Assembly: GCF_900496995.4 (NCBI RefSeq)
Contig: NC_044030.1
Span: 83,908,250-83,972,249, forward strand
Direction of reading: 5' to 3'
DNA from: Aquila chrysaetos chrysaetos
Taxonomy: Eukaryota; Chordata; Aves; Accipitriformes; Accipitridae
DNA: 64,000 nucleotides
Made by a program: the position numbers and the translations under genes. The notes beneath the pieces were generated by a model that did no database searches, was not told the DNA's origin, and worked only from the letters and a program-made list of their open reading frames with translations. Positions 34,362 through 47,200 of this stretch are shown here, one piece after another. Numbering within the stretch: the first letter of the stretch is position 1; every line of letters begins with the position of its first letter.

Positions 34362-34773
34362 ATTCCCAGCTTGCATGTGTGATACGCAGATTTCCAACCA
34401 TTATTTTATTCTCTTCTAGCTCCTCTTCCAGAACAGAAATAAAATGTAGAGTCACAGCATGTAGCCTGATGACATCCAGTTAATAAACACAAGAATAAAT
34501 TGTCTGCTAATATGTTCTTAGGTATAAAAAGAGCTTGTCTCTAAAGTCTTAGATGTTGCACTTTAAATTCTGCTCTCTTTGCATCAATAAGCTTAACTTA
34601 AAATGGAATTATTATGAAAAATCTGTGTAGCCACAGGTTGCATAAGAAAAAAGCGAGTGACTGAAGAAAATACAACCCTATAGGAAAAAAGCCAAGCCAA
34701 ACCCATACTCACATTTATACAAAGAATGATATCAGCTCTGAAATGTTGCTCAGACTGAAATACTCTGTATGAC

Positions 34774-35062
34774 ATAGAATCATAGAATCACAGAACTGTT
34801 AGGGTTGGAAAGGACCTCTAAAGGTTATCTTGTCCAACCCCCCTGCCATGAGCAGGGACACCTTCCACTAGATCAGGTTGCTCAGAGCCCCGTCCAACCT
34901 GACCTGGAACGTTCCCAGGGACGGGGCATCCACCACCTCTCTGGGCAACCTCTTCCAGTGTCTCACCACCCTCATCGTAAAACATTTCTTCCTTCCATCT
35001 AGTCTGAATCTGCCCTCTTTTAGTTTAAAACCATTACCCCTCCTATCGACATGAATCAGAGG
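34774..35062 (-). mobile_element. CR1 LINE 3' end, minus orientation
   Basis: Begins with CATAGAATCATAGAATCACA, the reversed CR1 terminal octamers, then GGGTTGGAAAGGACCTCTAA and CTTGTCCAACCCCCCTGCCA. The reversed ORF2 end lies at 34868-35077 on the minus strand ([41 protein letters not shown]). Truncated, inactive copy. Confidence 0.95.
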
Positions 35063-37861
35063 GACCTGCAACAACAACTACTTTTATAAAGCTTGGACAG
35101 TAAAAGCAGGCAGCATAATTTTGTAGCTAAGTAGACTGTCCAGGCTTTGCCTCTTATCCATCAGTGCCTGTCTCTGTGAATTAACTGAAACGTTGGTCCA
35201 GAAGCTGTTTCATGATCTCATGTGAAATTTCCCCTGGTGCAAGGAGAGCTGGGCTGAGGGTTACTGAAAATGGAAGATCACTTGCTTACTACAGAGTCCT
35301 CCAGCCCCACGTGATACAATCTCTTTTTGTCACATCAGTAAGATGTCCTAAGGAGCACCTGAGTCTCACCATTCAGCTTGAAAAACAGTAAAGAAAACAA
35401 GACATGGTAATTTAAATCTAGAGCAGAATAAGATCACAAATTTCTGGATTACCTTGTGACTGCTGGAGATCCTTCCATCAGCATCATGCTGGTAAGATCT
35501 TGCATGAAAGTAATGCTGGTCTGAAGGGTTTCAGACTAATCGCTCCCTTCATTTGCCTCTGTTGACTGCTTTCTTCTCTCCATGGTTTTTATTAGGGCAG
35601 AAGAATCTCGTCCGTTTATAGCCAATCAAAAAAGTGTGGAGGTGGATCAAGGAGAGGCTTTACTCACCATCCTTCTGTTAAGCAGCTCCTTTCACGATCT
35701 TTCTGGTGGAGCAGGAGACACAGCTGGACTCCACCTAGAAGCCTGCCAGGGCTTCCACGGAGCACTGGACTCCTTCTGGCATGCTACGATTGCACGAACT
35801 CCTCCAGCAAAACTGCCCCCGTAGCTTGCGTTCAGGAGTCACTGCAGAAACATGCCATGTCGCGAGAGCGGTGCCTTTGGGTCTCCTCCAGCAGGCTGGG
35901 TGGAGAGGGCAGGCAGCCCCGTGGTTCGGGTCCTCTCCGGGCAAGGGAACCCCACCAGCTGAGGTGGCTCCTGGCCAAGGAGCGACTACGGGACCATGGT
36001 AAGTCTGAGCCCCGTCCTTGCTTTTTTAGTGTTACACAGACCGACCTGACTTTTCACACTGAAAGGAAGGAGGTAGGATTTTAAGGAGCTGTTGTTGAGC
36101 TGTTAATTGGTGATGGCCAGTTGAGGGTTGGGTTTCAAACAGGCTTCATTTTGGTGTTTCTTGCAGCCTGGCTTAGCTGTTCTTCACTGCGCCACGGGGA
36201 AGAGGGTATCCTCAATCTCGCTCTGCAGCACCCACCTCTTCCCATACCTCCCTTAGGGAAGTCACATCTCCACAGACCTGGACCTTGGTTTGGTCTGCAA
36301 AAGCCCCTAGTCACTTACTGCCAGACTGGAGCTGAGCTGGCAACTGCACTTGAGTTATCTTGTGAAAAAATGCGATTACCTGCGCTTTGTGATCAGAGAA
36401 GGAGTGGTGCTCTAGGGTGGAGACTCCTTTTTTGTTAATACATTCACACAGAATACATTAATATACTCCAGATTGGCAGGTATTTAAAAATTAACAATAG
36501 AGATTGACGCATTTTTCTGCTGTGCCTAGATAAATAGCTGCAGAACAATTTCAGCTCCTCTTGCCTCACTGCTAGTATCAAACAGGACCAAAGCACCTCT
36601 CCAAATCCCCTGGAGATTGTTTGGCAGGGTTTCAGATGTCCACAGTCCAAATCACTGAGCACATTTAGATAATGACCATGGCTGTGAATTCTTCTCTATG
36701 GCATAAGAAACCAGTGAATGAACTACATTAAACAGATTTTACGGAGAGGTGAACATTGGAGAGCAGGCCTGCAGATACATGCAGGTATGTTCTTGGTTAA
36801 ACCACACATCAATTATCTGTTCTGCACCATCCATAGAGGAGGACACTCGGTATATAAGTACCTCTTCTCCCTTCTCCAGGGCATCACTGGCCTTTTATTT
36901 GGCTTTGAGCCAGAGCAAGCATGATGTTAAAAACTGCTTCCATGTTCTACATGCCACAAAAGACTTCCTGGGAAGGGAGGACTTTATATTCGGGCAGATG
37001 CCAGTGCTTTCCTTCTTTATCAAACAAATGGAAAGTTCAAACCAAAACCTAAATTGCTTTGTGCAACCCATTTGTGATTTTGAGTCTGATCTGAAGCTCA
37101 CCAAAGTCAATGGGAGTCTCTTTACTGAATTCTGTGGTATTCAGACCATGCCCCGAGGGGAAAAGATGTTAAATACACAGCACACCTTACTCTTGCAAGC
37201 CACTGAACACCTACATGGTAGATCTCCATCCCTTGTACGTGCCCGGCGTGAAGACATGATGGACGTGTCTGGGACACGTTCTTCTCTGCAAACTTCTCTT
37301 GTGAATGGAAATTGACTTTCATTGAACTTTCAGAGACATTAAGGAAAAAGCAGTGGGATGCTTTGAATATTCCTGAAGGGGATCTATAACATCTTAATTT
37401 TTCTTTCTTTTTTATCCCAGTATCTGCCTCACTCCAAACTCAGTTTTGTGGAGAAGCTGGAGATCAGAGTGGGGAGCTGCAGTGGAGGAGGCAGCTCTTT
37501 TCCTGCAGGAACACCTTATCTCACGTGGATTGGGTGCAGTCCACCACTGCAAACTGCCAGCATAGATAAAATAAACCCAGTGAGACCAGGGCAACCAGCC
37601 AGGTGTGCACGTGGCCGCAGAGACACATGCCACAGGGCACAAGAATCTGAGGCATATGCAGGGCCTGAGCTCCTTAGTACGACTGTAGGTTATTTACCTG
37701 CTCTGCGATTTATCAGTGAATACTTGACCAGTAGTTTGGAGATGAAACACTTCGTATCAGCATATGTATCGAGGATAATCCTACTGTAGTGAAAAAGAGC
37801 CCTCTCAAAAATGTACTGAATAATCCAAGCCAGTTGAGTAAAATTGTTTCAAAATACAGTT
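35063..37861. other. Intergenic stretch without recognised genes
   Basis: Includes an open frame at 36749-37315 (188 codons from a GTG) with no domain, signal peptide or splice support. The phrase CCAAAGTCAATGGGAGTCTC at about 37100 resembles old amniote repeats, so a relic is likelier than a gene. Confidence 0.5.
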
Positions 37862-37950
37862 AGAATCATAGAATGGGTTGGGTTGGAAGGGACCTTAAAG
37901 ATCATCTAGCTCCAGCCTCCCTGCCATGCTCATCTGGGCATAAACGCCAT
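37862..37950 (-). mobile_element. Short CR1 3' tail, minus orientation
   Basis: AGAATCATAGAATGGGTTGG then GTTGGAAGGGACCTTAAAGA and CCCTGCCATG: the reversed last tens of bases of a CR1. Confidence 0.85.
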
Positions 37951-40168
37951 GGACAAACGCCTTAGAGGAAAAAAGCTACAGAAGATGATAGGAAAATAGT
38001 AAGATGTCCTACAGCAGCTCTCCCAACTGTTTTGCTTAAGCAGAGTGATTCTGAAAGCCAGTGGGGTAAAAGTGGTTATCTAAGAGGGTCAGAGCAAATG
38101 CTAGGCTTTGTTTTTGTTAATTCCTTGTTGCTATAGCCTAAAAAATACAGGTTTGCTGGGAAGGTGCTACTTTTTTGTACACTGCAAAATTTATACAAAA
38201 GTTTTGGTACAACTGCCTTCAAGTTTTACATAAAAATTATGGGAAAGGAAGAATAAATTTTGAGGAAATCTGAACTTTAATGCCTCACAGAAGACAAAAG
38301 ACACAAGAACAGTCAAGAGTTGATCAGTAGTACAAAAAAACCACAGAGATTTTATTTACTATTAATTAGCAGGGCCTTATCCTGCTTGCCATACCCAGTT
38401 CAGACAAAACTTCCAACTCTTCACTGTAATGCCTTTAATTCGCCTATGTGTGAGGAGATAGCTTTTTAGTAATAATCAAGGCATTTATTCATCAATATGA
38501 TCGATCTCAAGAGCAGTAAATGCTCAGATATGCTGTCTGCTTCAAATAACTTGTTCACGATTCACTGGATTTCACCTGCCATTTCAGAACAAGGTCAACC
38601 AAAGGTAAAAACGGTCTTTGAGGGAGATGGTTTGAAGGCACCTAAAAGTACGGTCCAGAGAGAAGGTCTGTTCCCATGCTCTCGAGTAAGGGAAAGCACA
38701 TACCTTCAAGCTTTTGCTTGGTGTACTTCTTCATCAACATAAATAACTGTGCTGAAGTATCTCAGAAGCAAATGAGGTTCAGTCCTAAGTCCTGGAGAGG
38801 CACCACCACGTCTGAAGGACAGAACTCAGTTTGGAGATGTTGTGGGCAGTTCACGGAAACCCAGCTCTGTGGGGAAAAAAAAAAGGACTGTCAATCGCTA
38901 ATGAGCTTTTTGAATCTATTTATTGTTCATTCAAGCACCCAGGAAAATTCCAATCACAGCTCAGCGTGTAGCCCGTGCTGTGGTTTTTGCCATTCTGCAC
39001 CCACACCACAAAACCCTTACCTTTCGGCTCGGGGTGGCCACATCCAGGCTGCCAGCGGGAAGAGCTGCGGGGTCTGGGTTGACTCGCCATCCATGCCGGG
39101 AACTGCTCCCCAGGACATCAGTGGGCTCAAACACAACCCTGCCAGGGGCCACTGCAACAATTTAACTATACAGGTGAGTTCAAGTCCAGGGGAACGTTAG
39201 TAAAGACACCGCCTTAACATATGTATACCACACATACAACCGTATCAACTACTGGGTAAATCATCCAGTATCCTTTTTTTTCTTTTCTTTATGACGCCAG
39301 CTGGTGGAAATGTTGAGGGTTGAGTCTGTGAAACACAAGGTTTTAATGGGATCCTCATCAATTTAATGTGTACAAACTTTGGCACAAGAGGAAAGCAAAC
39401 AAAAAGCAACCGGCGATAAGATGCTTCCTTGGGTGTTTACTGAAGTAGATTTGTTTAGGCGGTGGCTGCTCTGTGTTTGTTTTCTAGGATCACATTCTTG
39501 AGCTTTATCAGTGTGAGAGATGATTTTTTAATTCAAAACACACCATTCATGCTTAATTCTGAAACATACATTCCATCTTAATATTTGCACTTATGGTCTC
39601 TAAATCAGTTACAAACCAGACAAGTGGTGTTTCCATTTCCTGACTGGGGAGTTTAGCGTAATGAACCAAGTGCAAACTGGACATTTCAAATTTGAATGTT
39701 CAATTTGAAACCTATTTGTTGCATACCCATTCTGTCATGTATGCATTTAATACACAGTTTCACAACTTAACAACATACAGATGTACTACTTACTTGCTGT
39801 GGAAAGTCACTGGGGAACATGATGGTCTGAACGCTGCTGAGCAGGGAGTAGAAAACAAATAAATCTGCTGTAGATCCTTCGTGTCTGCTCCCAGGCCTGA
39901 ACAGGCTGGTTCTCAAATGGTGAGGGACAACGGGTTACTCTGCACGCCTGACCACATCCAGGAGCTCTGGCACTCAGAAGCCATTAGAGCAGTGATTTCT
40001 TATTGAGCAACGGGATTACTTTATGTCTGGGCAAAATTTTTGATCTATAGTGGTGAGACATTTTACCACCACACTACAGTCGAGTTCATTCATCACCGAA
40101 AATATCATGATGTCACTCCGTACTATAATCTATATAGTATCCTGTACCCTGAATAGTCTATGCAGCTA
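37951..40168. other. Intergenic stretch without recognised features
   Basis: No exon, repeat or RNA gene recognised. The 174-codon open frame at 38676-39200 (+) has no recognisable domain. Confidence 0.5.
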
Positions 40169-40640
40169 ATTCTCCACCTCAAAAAGGATATAGCTGATCT
40201 GGAAAAGGCACAGGAAGCCTACAAAGCTGTGGGACTGCTTCTGTTGGAGGGACGGCTACGACTCTTCAACCTGGAAAAAAGACAACCAGAAAGGCTTAAT
40301 AGATGCCTATGAAATCACAACTGGCATGGAGAAGGTGGACAGGGATTGCCAGTAGTCAATCAGCAGCTGGTCTCACCTGGTACAAAAAGCCCAGGGCATA
40401 AAATGAGGCTAACAGGCAGCAGCTCCAAACAGCAGAAGCTGTTGGTTTTTTAACTCACAACCTGTATTTAAGCTGTGGAGCTTATTGCCATAGGATGCTG
40501 TAAGCTGCTAAAAGTGTGCCTAGGTTTTAAAAAGTCACTGGACGATTTCATGGAAATAAAAATCCATTGAGGGTTATTAAAAACAAGACATCATGTCTAG
40601 ATCAGAAAACCCATGAGCCGTAAATCATTAAGATGCTAAA
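40169..40640 (+). mobile_element. Old, decayed CR1 LINE, plus orientation
   Basis: The phrases GACAACCAGAAAGGCTTAAT, GGAGCTTATTGCCATAGGAT, AAAAAGTCACTGGACGATTT and CCATTGAGGGTTATTAAAAA follow the order of old CR1 3' ends. No frame remains open. Confidence 0.7.
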
Positions 40641-42983
40641 ACAATATTCTGGGAACGTCTCTCTAACTGCTTACGTGCTTTTACAAGGTATCTGATTTCA
40701 TCTACTATTGGGAACAGGGTAGTAGCACAGATGAACTTTTGGTCTGACCTGGTCCAGCTTTTCTGGCGCTTTCATTGCTTTTTTCCACGCTACAAAAGCC
40801 ATAATGCTGCCAGTTCAGCAAGTCTTGTGTTTGAGTCTTGTCAGCTCACCTACTACAGGAGCAAACTACGCAGGGAAGGGCACGAAAACAGGCTGTGCCC
40901 TTCCTCCCCTGCCTTCCAGATCTGTCAGGCTGCACCAAGGAACCGTAAAGCCAGCTGGTTTAATCTCCCGAGGATTTGTTGGGAACGAGGGGAATATTGA
41001 AAGAGCAACTTCGCGACGCATCCAAATGCCGGGAGTGGCTGAAACCGCTTTCAGATGCTGGTGGTGCTGTATTGGTGTGGACGGTCTTCTACACAGTCGT
41101 ATGCTCAGGGGTGACACCGTGCTTGGGACTGAGACCTTTTGCATGAAGATGAATTTCACTCAGGAAAGCCCTGGCAATCGGGCTGTTGCACATCATCGGG
41201 AAAAGACCTGGAAGACTACGGCTGCGGTCTTCGGAAGTCAACTGACTTTGGCATGTCTCCCTTTATTTCTGTGGGTCCACAAGGCACTTCCTGAAATTCC
41301 ACTAAAGGTACTTCCAAACATTTTCTAAATAACCAGAGGCAGAGGATTTCTGCCATGAAATACTTCAACACGTTATTTGTGAATTAAAATACTTCTAAAA
41401 AGGTATTATTGGGGATAAATTTCCCAGTTCTTTTCTTTAGTGGAAGAAGCATAGTATTAAATTACAGGGAAGCTCAACTATTATCTCATAGTTTTCTTTT
41501 TTTTATTATAGACTTTTTATCCACATGAATGATAAAGAAACTACAACAGAGTTAAATACCTTTTTTGATAACAGTGATTATATTCTTAATTACACTCAAT
41601 ATTAAATTGTAAAATATTTCCAGAGGAGTACAATCGTAATTCATACAGCAGGCAAAATACCAGAGGAGGAAAGGGCCGAGGGAGAGGGGTGTGACAATTT
41701 CCAGTCTGCTTTTAAAAAGCACTGTGTATGGCTAACGCTGCTCCATCCATCCATCCATCCATCCACCCATCCATCCATCCAAATGTGGTTCTGGCCCATC
41801 TGGTAAGACGCGCATTTCTTTCCATAAAACAATCACTATTCAAAAGCAAAAGATGAACTGGCAGATGTTGTCAGTGTTTGTGGCGCTGAAAGGATCCACA
41901 GTTCCTCTCACAGCTTATCTGTACGATTCATCGAAAGCATTTTCTCTATCAAGTTCAGTAGTCCTTCTAAAAACACAAAGACTTAAACTTTGGTACCACC
42001 AAAAAAGATCCAGGACAGGCATTTTTTGATTTTTTTTTTTGTTGTTTTGTTTTTACTAATAAATGGCTGCTACATTCTATTTTACATGGTTGTCCATGAT
42101 GCTTTGAGGTCACTTGTCCTTGGGTTCAGAGGAACCTGATTTGTTTGTTCTTTAAATTCCCAAGCCCTTCCATTTTCTCAGTCTTTACACAAGTCAGGTT
42201 TCTGAGTGGTGGGTTGCAACTTACAAGGTAACAGCTGCAAAAGATCCTGTGCTTCTGGGAATAAAAAAAAAGACAAAATGTTACCAATACTAAGCCCAAG
42301 TTTGAGATTTCTTAACTCACAGAATTACAATATTTATTTACAGTCCTTGAAAAAGGGATACATATAAGTCACCTGCTCCACCAGCATCCTCTGAGACTTT
42401 GCTAGTTAGTATCTGTAGAGTCATGTGGAAATACTCTCATTGAAGATGAAGTGCAAATTGTAACTGGCTGAAGTATGACTAAACACAACAAGACCTGCTG
42501 TGGAAAGGAACACGAAGCCCAACAAGGGTAGCCGAGAAACACAGAGCATTAATTGCGTGGTTGCTTTGCAACAACACAGGGTCTTCACCCCCTTGGTGTA
42601 CTGTGTGGCTAGGTATGTGCACACACATTTCTTCTTGAGGCAACTCTTTTCTGCTTGGCACATTGAGTATCTGAAATTGCTCCTGAACAATATAGTTGCG
42701 ATTCTCTGCTTGACTGATTTAGCTTAGCAGTTAAGTAACAACTAATCTTTCAAAAGCACTAGGGCCTACTTAGAGAAATCCCTGTTGTCTGCAGGGATGG
42801 TGTGCCACTGGAAACAAAAACAGCATGAGAAACACATCCATCCTTCACACTCTCAGCAAAGAAGCAGGAAATGCTCGTAGCTGTGATGCCAGCACCTTCC
42901 TTGCAGGGATTGTCAGCTGATGAAAACCTGATGCTGGGAACAAACGGTGCTGTTCATCTGATGCTGCCATCCTCGGGCAGACT
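40641..42983. other. Intergenic stretch downstream of SKOR2
   Basis: Nothing recognised apart from the ATCC microsatellite at 41742-41781 and a T-rich run near 42027-42050. Confidence 0.5.
41742..41781 (+). repeat. (ATCC)n microsatellite
   Basis: About ten ATCC/CATC units with one CACC variant. The minus-strand frame through it reads as a Trp-Met-Asp-Gly repeat, which is an artefact of the repeat. Confidence 0.9.
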
Positions 42984-43057
42984 TTTATTGTAGATCAGTG
43001 CTTTGGACAAGGCGCTCAGGGCAGAACCCGCTGCTTCTCATCTGAGGAGGCATACTG

Positions 43058-43063
43058 TTTTAT
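43058..43063 (-). terminator. SKOR2: Candidate SKOR2 polyadenylation signal
   Basis: AATAAA on the minus strand about 1.1 kb past the SKOR2 stop; a second AATAAA lies at 42984-42989. Confidence 0.35.
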
Positions 43064-44200
43064 TCAGGATATTAATATCACTGAAGTTATTTTAAAACAG
43101 TGCTCAGATTAATGTAGACTCAACTGGAAAATGCTGGCAGTCAGTAAGAAAGTATGCAAAAGAGACCAACTTGATGCTTAGATTAATCTCCTTATCTCAG
43201 TGGGTGGAGCTCAAGGCCACAGACACTGGTTATCTGGTTAATCTATACTTACTCCTAAAGTTTTTAAGTACCTGCTTCTTCCATAGCTCAGGCAAACCTC
43301 CATCATCTATACCATCAAACCCTTCTCAGATGCCCCAGACTTTCTCTTGAATACCTCTCCTTTGTGCATTACTGAGATCTCTACGTATGAATAGCTCTTG
43401 TTTTTCTAATCCATCTACTCCACCTCAGGGATTTTTTTCAGTGAATCCACAAGCCAGATTTCATAGCGTAATACAGTAGCAGGGCTACCGGCTTTTTGCC
43501 TCTCTGTCTCCAAGCTCTAATCTTCTCATTTTACCAGAAAAAAAAGAGAATGTTGTTTAAATGTTAAGGCTTTAGCACATGAAACTGGAATCTCCCAAGC
43601 CATTGATGATGGAGACAGTGTTTCTTCTAACTGAATGCTTCTAAAAAACACTCCTGAAAAATGCAGTGCTGGGTCTAGGAAGACCCTGCACAGGGGCAGA
43701 AGGGTAATTGCCATCTGCAGGAGACTGAACTACAGAAGATAGTGTCGATGTAGTTCTGTAAAGCTCCCAAAATACACTGCTGTCTCCTGAAGCTGAAGAA
43801 GCTCCGTTATGGGCAGAAAAATCCATCCCTACCTGCCCATGCGTGAACTTTTACTGCATTGTGAATGCCAAGGTATTTCCCTCCTGCCACTGAAGATACC
43901 TGACCTTGACGCCACTTTCCAGTGCCAGAGAGTAGAAGCACATGCTCAGGTGATTAGGCTTGGATTCACCCAACGGTCAACTCTCAACACTATGGCCTAC
44001 CCCTGTGAAGCCTCGTAATTCCTGTGACGTGTCAGTTATGAGCTCTAGACTGTAGCACACCACCTCCACAGACAGAGCTTTTAGACCGGAATCAGTAACA
44101 TCAAGCAACAGAATGATTCTCTTAACTCCTGCAATGCTGCAAAGAAAAACCCGTCGGCCAGGTCAGGCAGAATCAAGTCTCTTCTTTCACAAGCTCACCT

Positions 44201-44263
44201 TTAGCTTTTGCTGAGGTGTGCACCGAGCTTTTCTTTCCTGATCAAGCTTGCTGCATAGGGAAT
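44201..44263 (-). CDS. SKOR2: SKOR2 terminal coding exon
   Basis: 63 nt after the acceptor GTCATTGCAG. Encodes IPYAASLIRKEKLGAHLSKS and TAA. It lies 8.75 kb from the previous exon and is far too short to show as an ORF; it was found by searching for the expected C-terminus. Confidence 0.95.
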   Translation of the reverse strand: MPYAASLIRKEKLGAHLSKS

Positions 44264-47200
44264 CTGCAATGACACAGAAACAAAGCCACTGCTTTAAGCC
44301 AAGGTTTGGCTAACAAAACGTCTAAGCTGGAGTCCCTGCAAATGAAAGGTTTTGTTTGCCTCCCTATATCATCTCAGGAAACAGTGCCTTAAATTAAAGG
44401 ATTGAACTCTTTACAAAACTACAAGAATGTTGAAGCAGAAATAAAAACAACAGAAGGATCTTAAAATCCAATGTAAAGGATGTCTTCCAATGTTTTGTTT
44501 CTATCAGTTGCTGACAAAAAGTAAAGCCACCACCCATTCTGCTACCTGTGAGATGACAAACATCAGCTGTCTGTAACAGAGCAGGCAACACACTGATCTC
44601 CGCACAGCCGAAATACAGCAGGTTGGGAGTATTCAACTTCATATATTTATATCACCATAATTAGGAAATTCATAATAGTTATCTCTGACTTGCACCAATC
44701 TGAGCGAAGCCACTGAAGTGGAACAAATAATTAAAGAAAAACAGAGAACATAGGCATATCAGGGAACATAGTTATATTTAGAAACAAAGTGGGATGATGT
44801 GCTCACTGGCTACTGGGAATACAGTACAGGGCTGCTCTTTTTCAATGCTGGGCCTTTAGAATGCAACAAAACTAAATTGTTCTGAGATTTCTCCGTAGCT
44901 GGGAATCCAAGTGACTACAAATTCACTATTCTTTGATGCTGCCTCTTGGAGGGACTCTTGGAGGAATTCAGGTTGGGATCAGAAAATCTATGTCCCTACG
45001 CTCCTAGGCGCTGCTGCACACCGAGGTGACCTGCTTCTGCTGTCAGGCACTCCAGAATATATTCACAAATAACATCAAATATGTTACTGCAAGCCGAAAA
45101 ATAGGCTGGGCTGAAGTCAGGAGCAAGGCCTTAAGCTGCGCAAACAGCAAAAGGAACAGACAGGCAAATGCACAGAGTTCAAGCAACCTGCTCCACACAC
45201 CTAATAACATACTAGAAGCATGTGAATTTGCATCCATATCCACTGACTATATACCTAACATGCGTTCTTGTCCATCCCTGTTTTGGTTTTAATTACATTA
45301 TGCCCACAGTATGTGAGGATGTTTCTGTGAGTTGTGCTCAGTGTGTCTCTGGGCCGGTGTGAAGCGCAGTATCTGCGGTGTCATCTCTCCATCCCCGCCT
45401 TCCTTAACAAGGCAAAGAGCAGGGAAGGCTCAGGATGAGAGGAAAGAAAGGGGCATCTGCAGCTCAGGAGCTAACCCTTTCATGTCTCGGGACAATCTGA
45501 TGGAAAGCAGCAGCACCAGAAAGCAGCACTGTCTGCAGAGATGAGCTGTCTGGCTCAATGAAAGCAGAAGCCTTTCACAGGGGCATGCTGCTTCCCCCAC
45601 TACATAGACCTCGGAAAAGGGGAATGTGTGTACATGAACTGAGAGGATCAAACTACCGATGACCCGAAAAGACCCAGGATCCAGGTGTTTTGCCTGACTA
45701 CTCTTATAAACTCTTACCCTTGACAGAAGCTAAAAGCTATCAGGAAGCTTGCTACCAGGTCCCCCACAAAAAAACCAGAGCTCTCCCCTTCACCAGGTCC
45801 TCGAACAGAGCTGCCTTCCAGGGCATGGTCTTTGCAAAGGCTGGAAAACTCTCCAAACTGTAGCAGAGAGCAGTATGCAAAGAAACTGTTTACCTGATCA
45901 CCCATTTCCATGGTTTAGATTCAAAAGGGAGCTACAAACAACCTGCCTGAATAAGCACATTTCAGCTGAGACCCATGATGCTTCACCAACTGCTTTCTTC
46001 CTCTCTCCCACTCACAAGGGCCAACAGGCAACATCAGTTTGCATGGCCGCCAATTATGTAGGACATCTCCCAAGCCGTACTGACCTAGATAATACAAAGG
46101 GGTACATTCTGTCAGAAATTAACTGTTCTTAATCCACTTCTCTGCTATATTTGGCACATCAGTGTCTGTTCAATGTGTGTTGGTTTATCCATCCTCCTGG
46201 TAATAAATGAAACTGGGAGAGGTGGGTGTTCAATAGGGAAATGACTACTTTCTTAATGAGTTAAATCACCTACAATGTCATCTTCTACTTTTGTTACTGG
46301 AAGAACATTTGGTAACTCTGGTGCTGCGGTGGAACAGTATTAAGGGCTCTTCATGACAATACAGTCCCCTTTTGTGCATCCATGGTGACTGTTGTGATGA
46401 AGATAGGATCAGCACACAAATGGGCATGAAGATCCCATGTGTGGCCCTTATCAAAGGGTGTACGCTCCTGCCAGCAATAACAGAAGTTCAGATAGTTCGG
46501 TTTTAAGTAGCAAGCAATCGGTTTCTTATGACTAAGTCCACATTAATAGGAAATACATCACAACAGGAGCAGATCTGCAGGGTGCAGGAGAAAGACCCAG
46601 TGTCCATACTGCATTTCTGTTGGGTTTTTTTTCTTCAGGCTAGGTCTAGTCTGGTCCCAGGTACTGCTCACCCATTAAGAGCTACAGCACACTCCTGTGT
46701 GCACTTCTGGAACACATTCCCGTTTGCTTCATCTGGAAGGAATCCAGTTTGCAAGCTCCAAGTCTGCTCCATAGCACAAACCAAAGCACAGATAAGCAGA
46801 CAGGATTGAGGATTCATTTCTAAAGCGCATGTCTGATCCCTGCAACACTTGGCCATCAAAGCAGCTTCTGTACATGATCCTCTTTTGAAGATTTCACCTT
46901 TGCATCCCATCTCTAGGTGGGTACACAATGACACATCACCCTGACTTCTGTTGCTTGAAGAAGGGATCTTCAGTACCCCAAAACACTACTCTCAGGCACT
47001 TAGTTAAACAATTCTCATTTCCAGAGAGCACACTTGAGACCTCAGTCAGAACACTGTCCAGCCAACACAGCCCTTCCAAATGCAAAGCATATTTATGCAG
47101 AAAAGGAGAGAGATGTGCAGCTGAATTGCCACTGGAAAACTACAGTCTCTGCACACATGGCGCTTCTGGATAGAACAATGCGTGGGATTAAGCAGAAGAA

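Larger units (their letters stand above)
32237..34773. other. Intergenic stretch with a MIR-like fragment and a CA repeat
   Basis: No gene recognised. Contains the MIR-like piece at 34090-34200 and a short CA-rich microsatellite at 34325-34361. Confidence 0.5.

Noticed and set aside
36121-36438. Frame beginning like a signal peptide (GFQTGFILVFLAAWLSC)
   Set aside because: The start is TTG, no ATG precedes it, and the remainder has no recognisable domain.
36749-37315. 188-codon plus-strand open frame
   Set aside because: Starts at GTG, shows no domain or splice context, and includes a phrase resembling an old amniote repeat.
41641-41832. Repetitive WMDG peptide on the minus strand
   Set aside because: Produced by the ATCC microsatellite.
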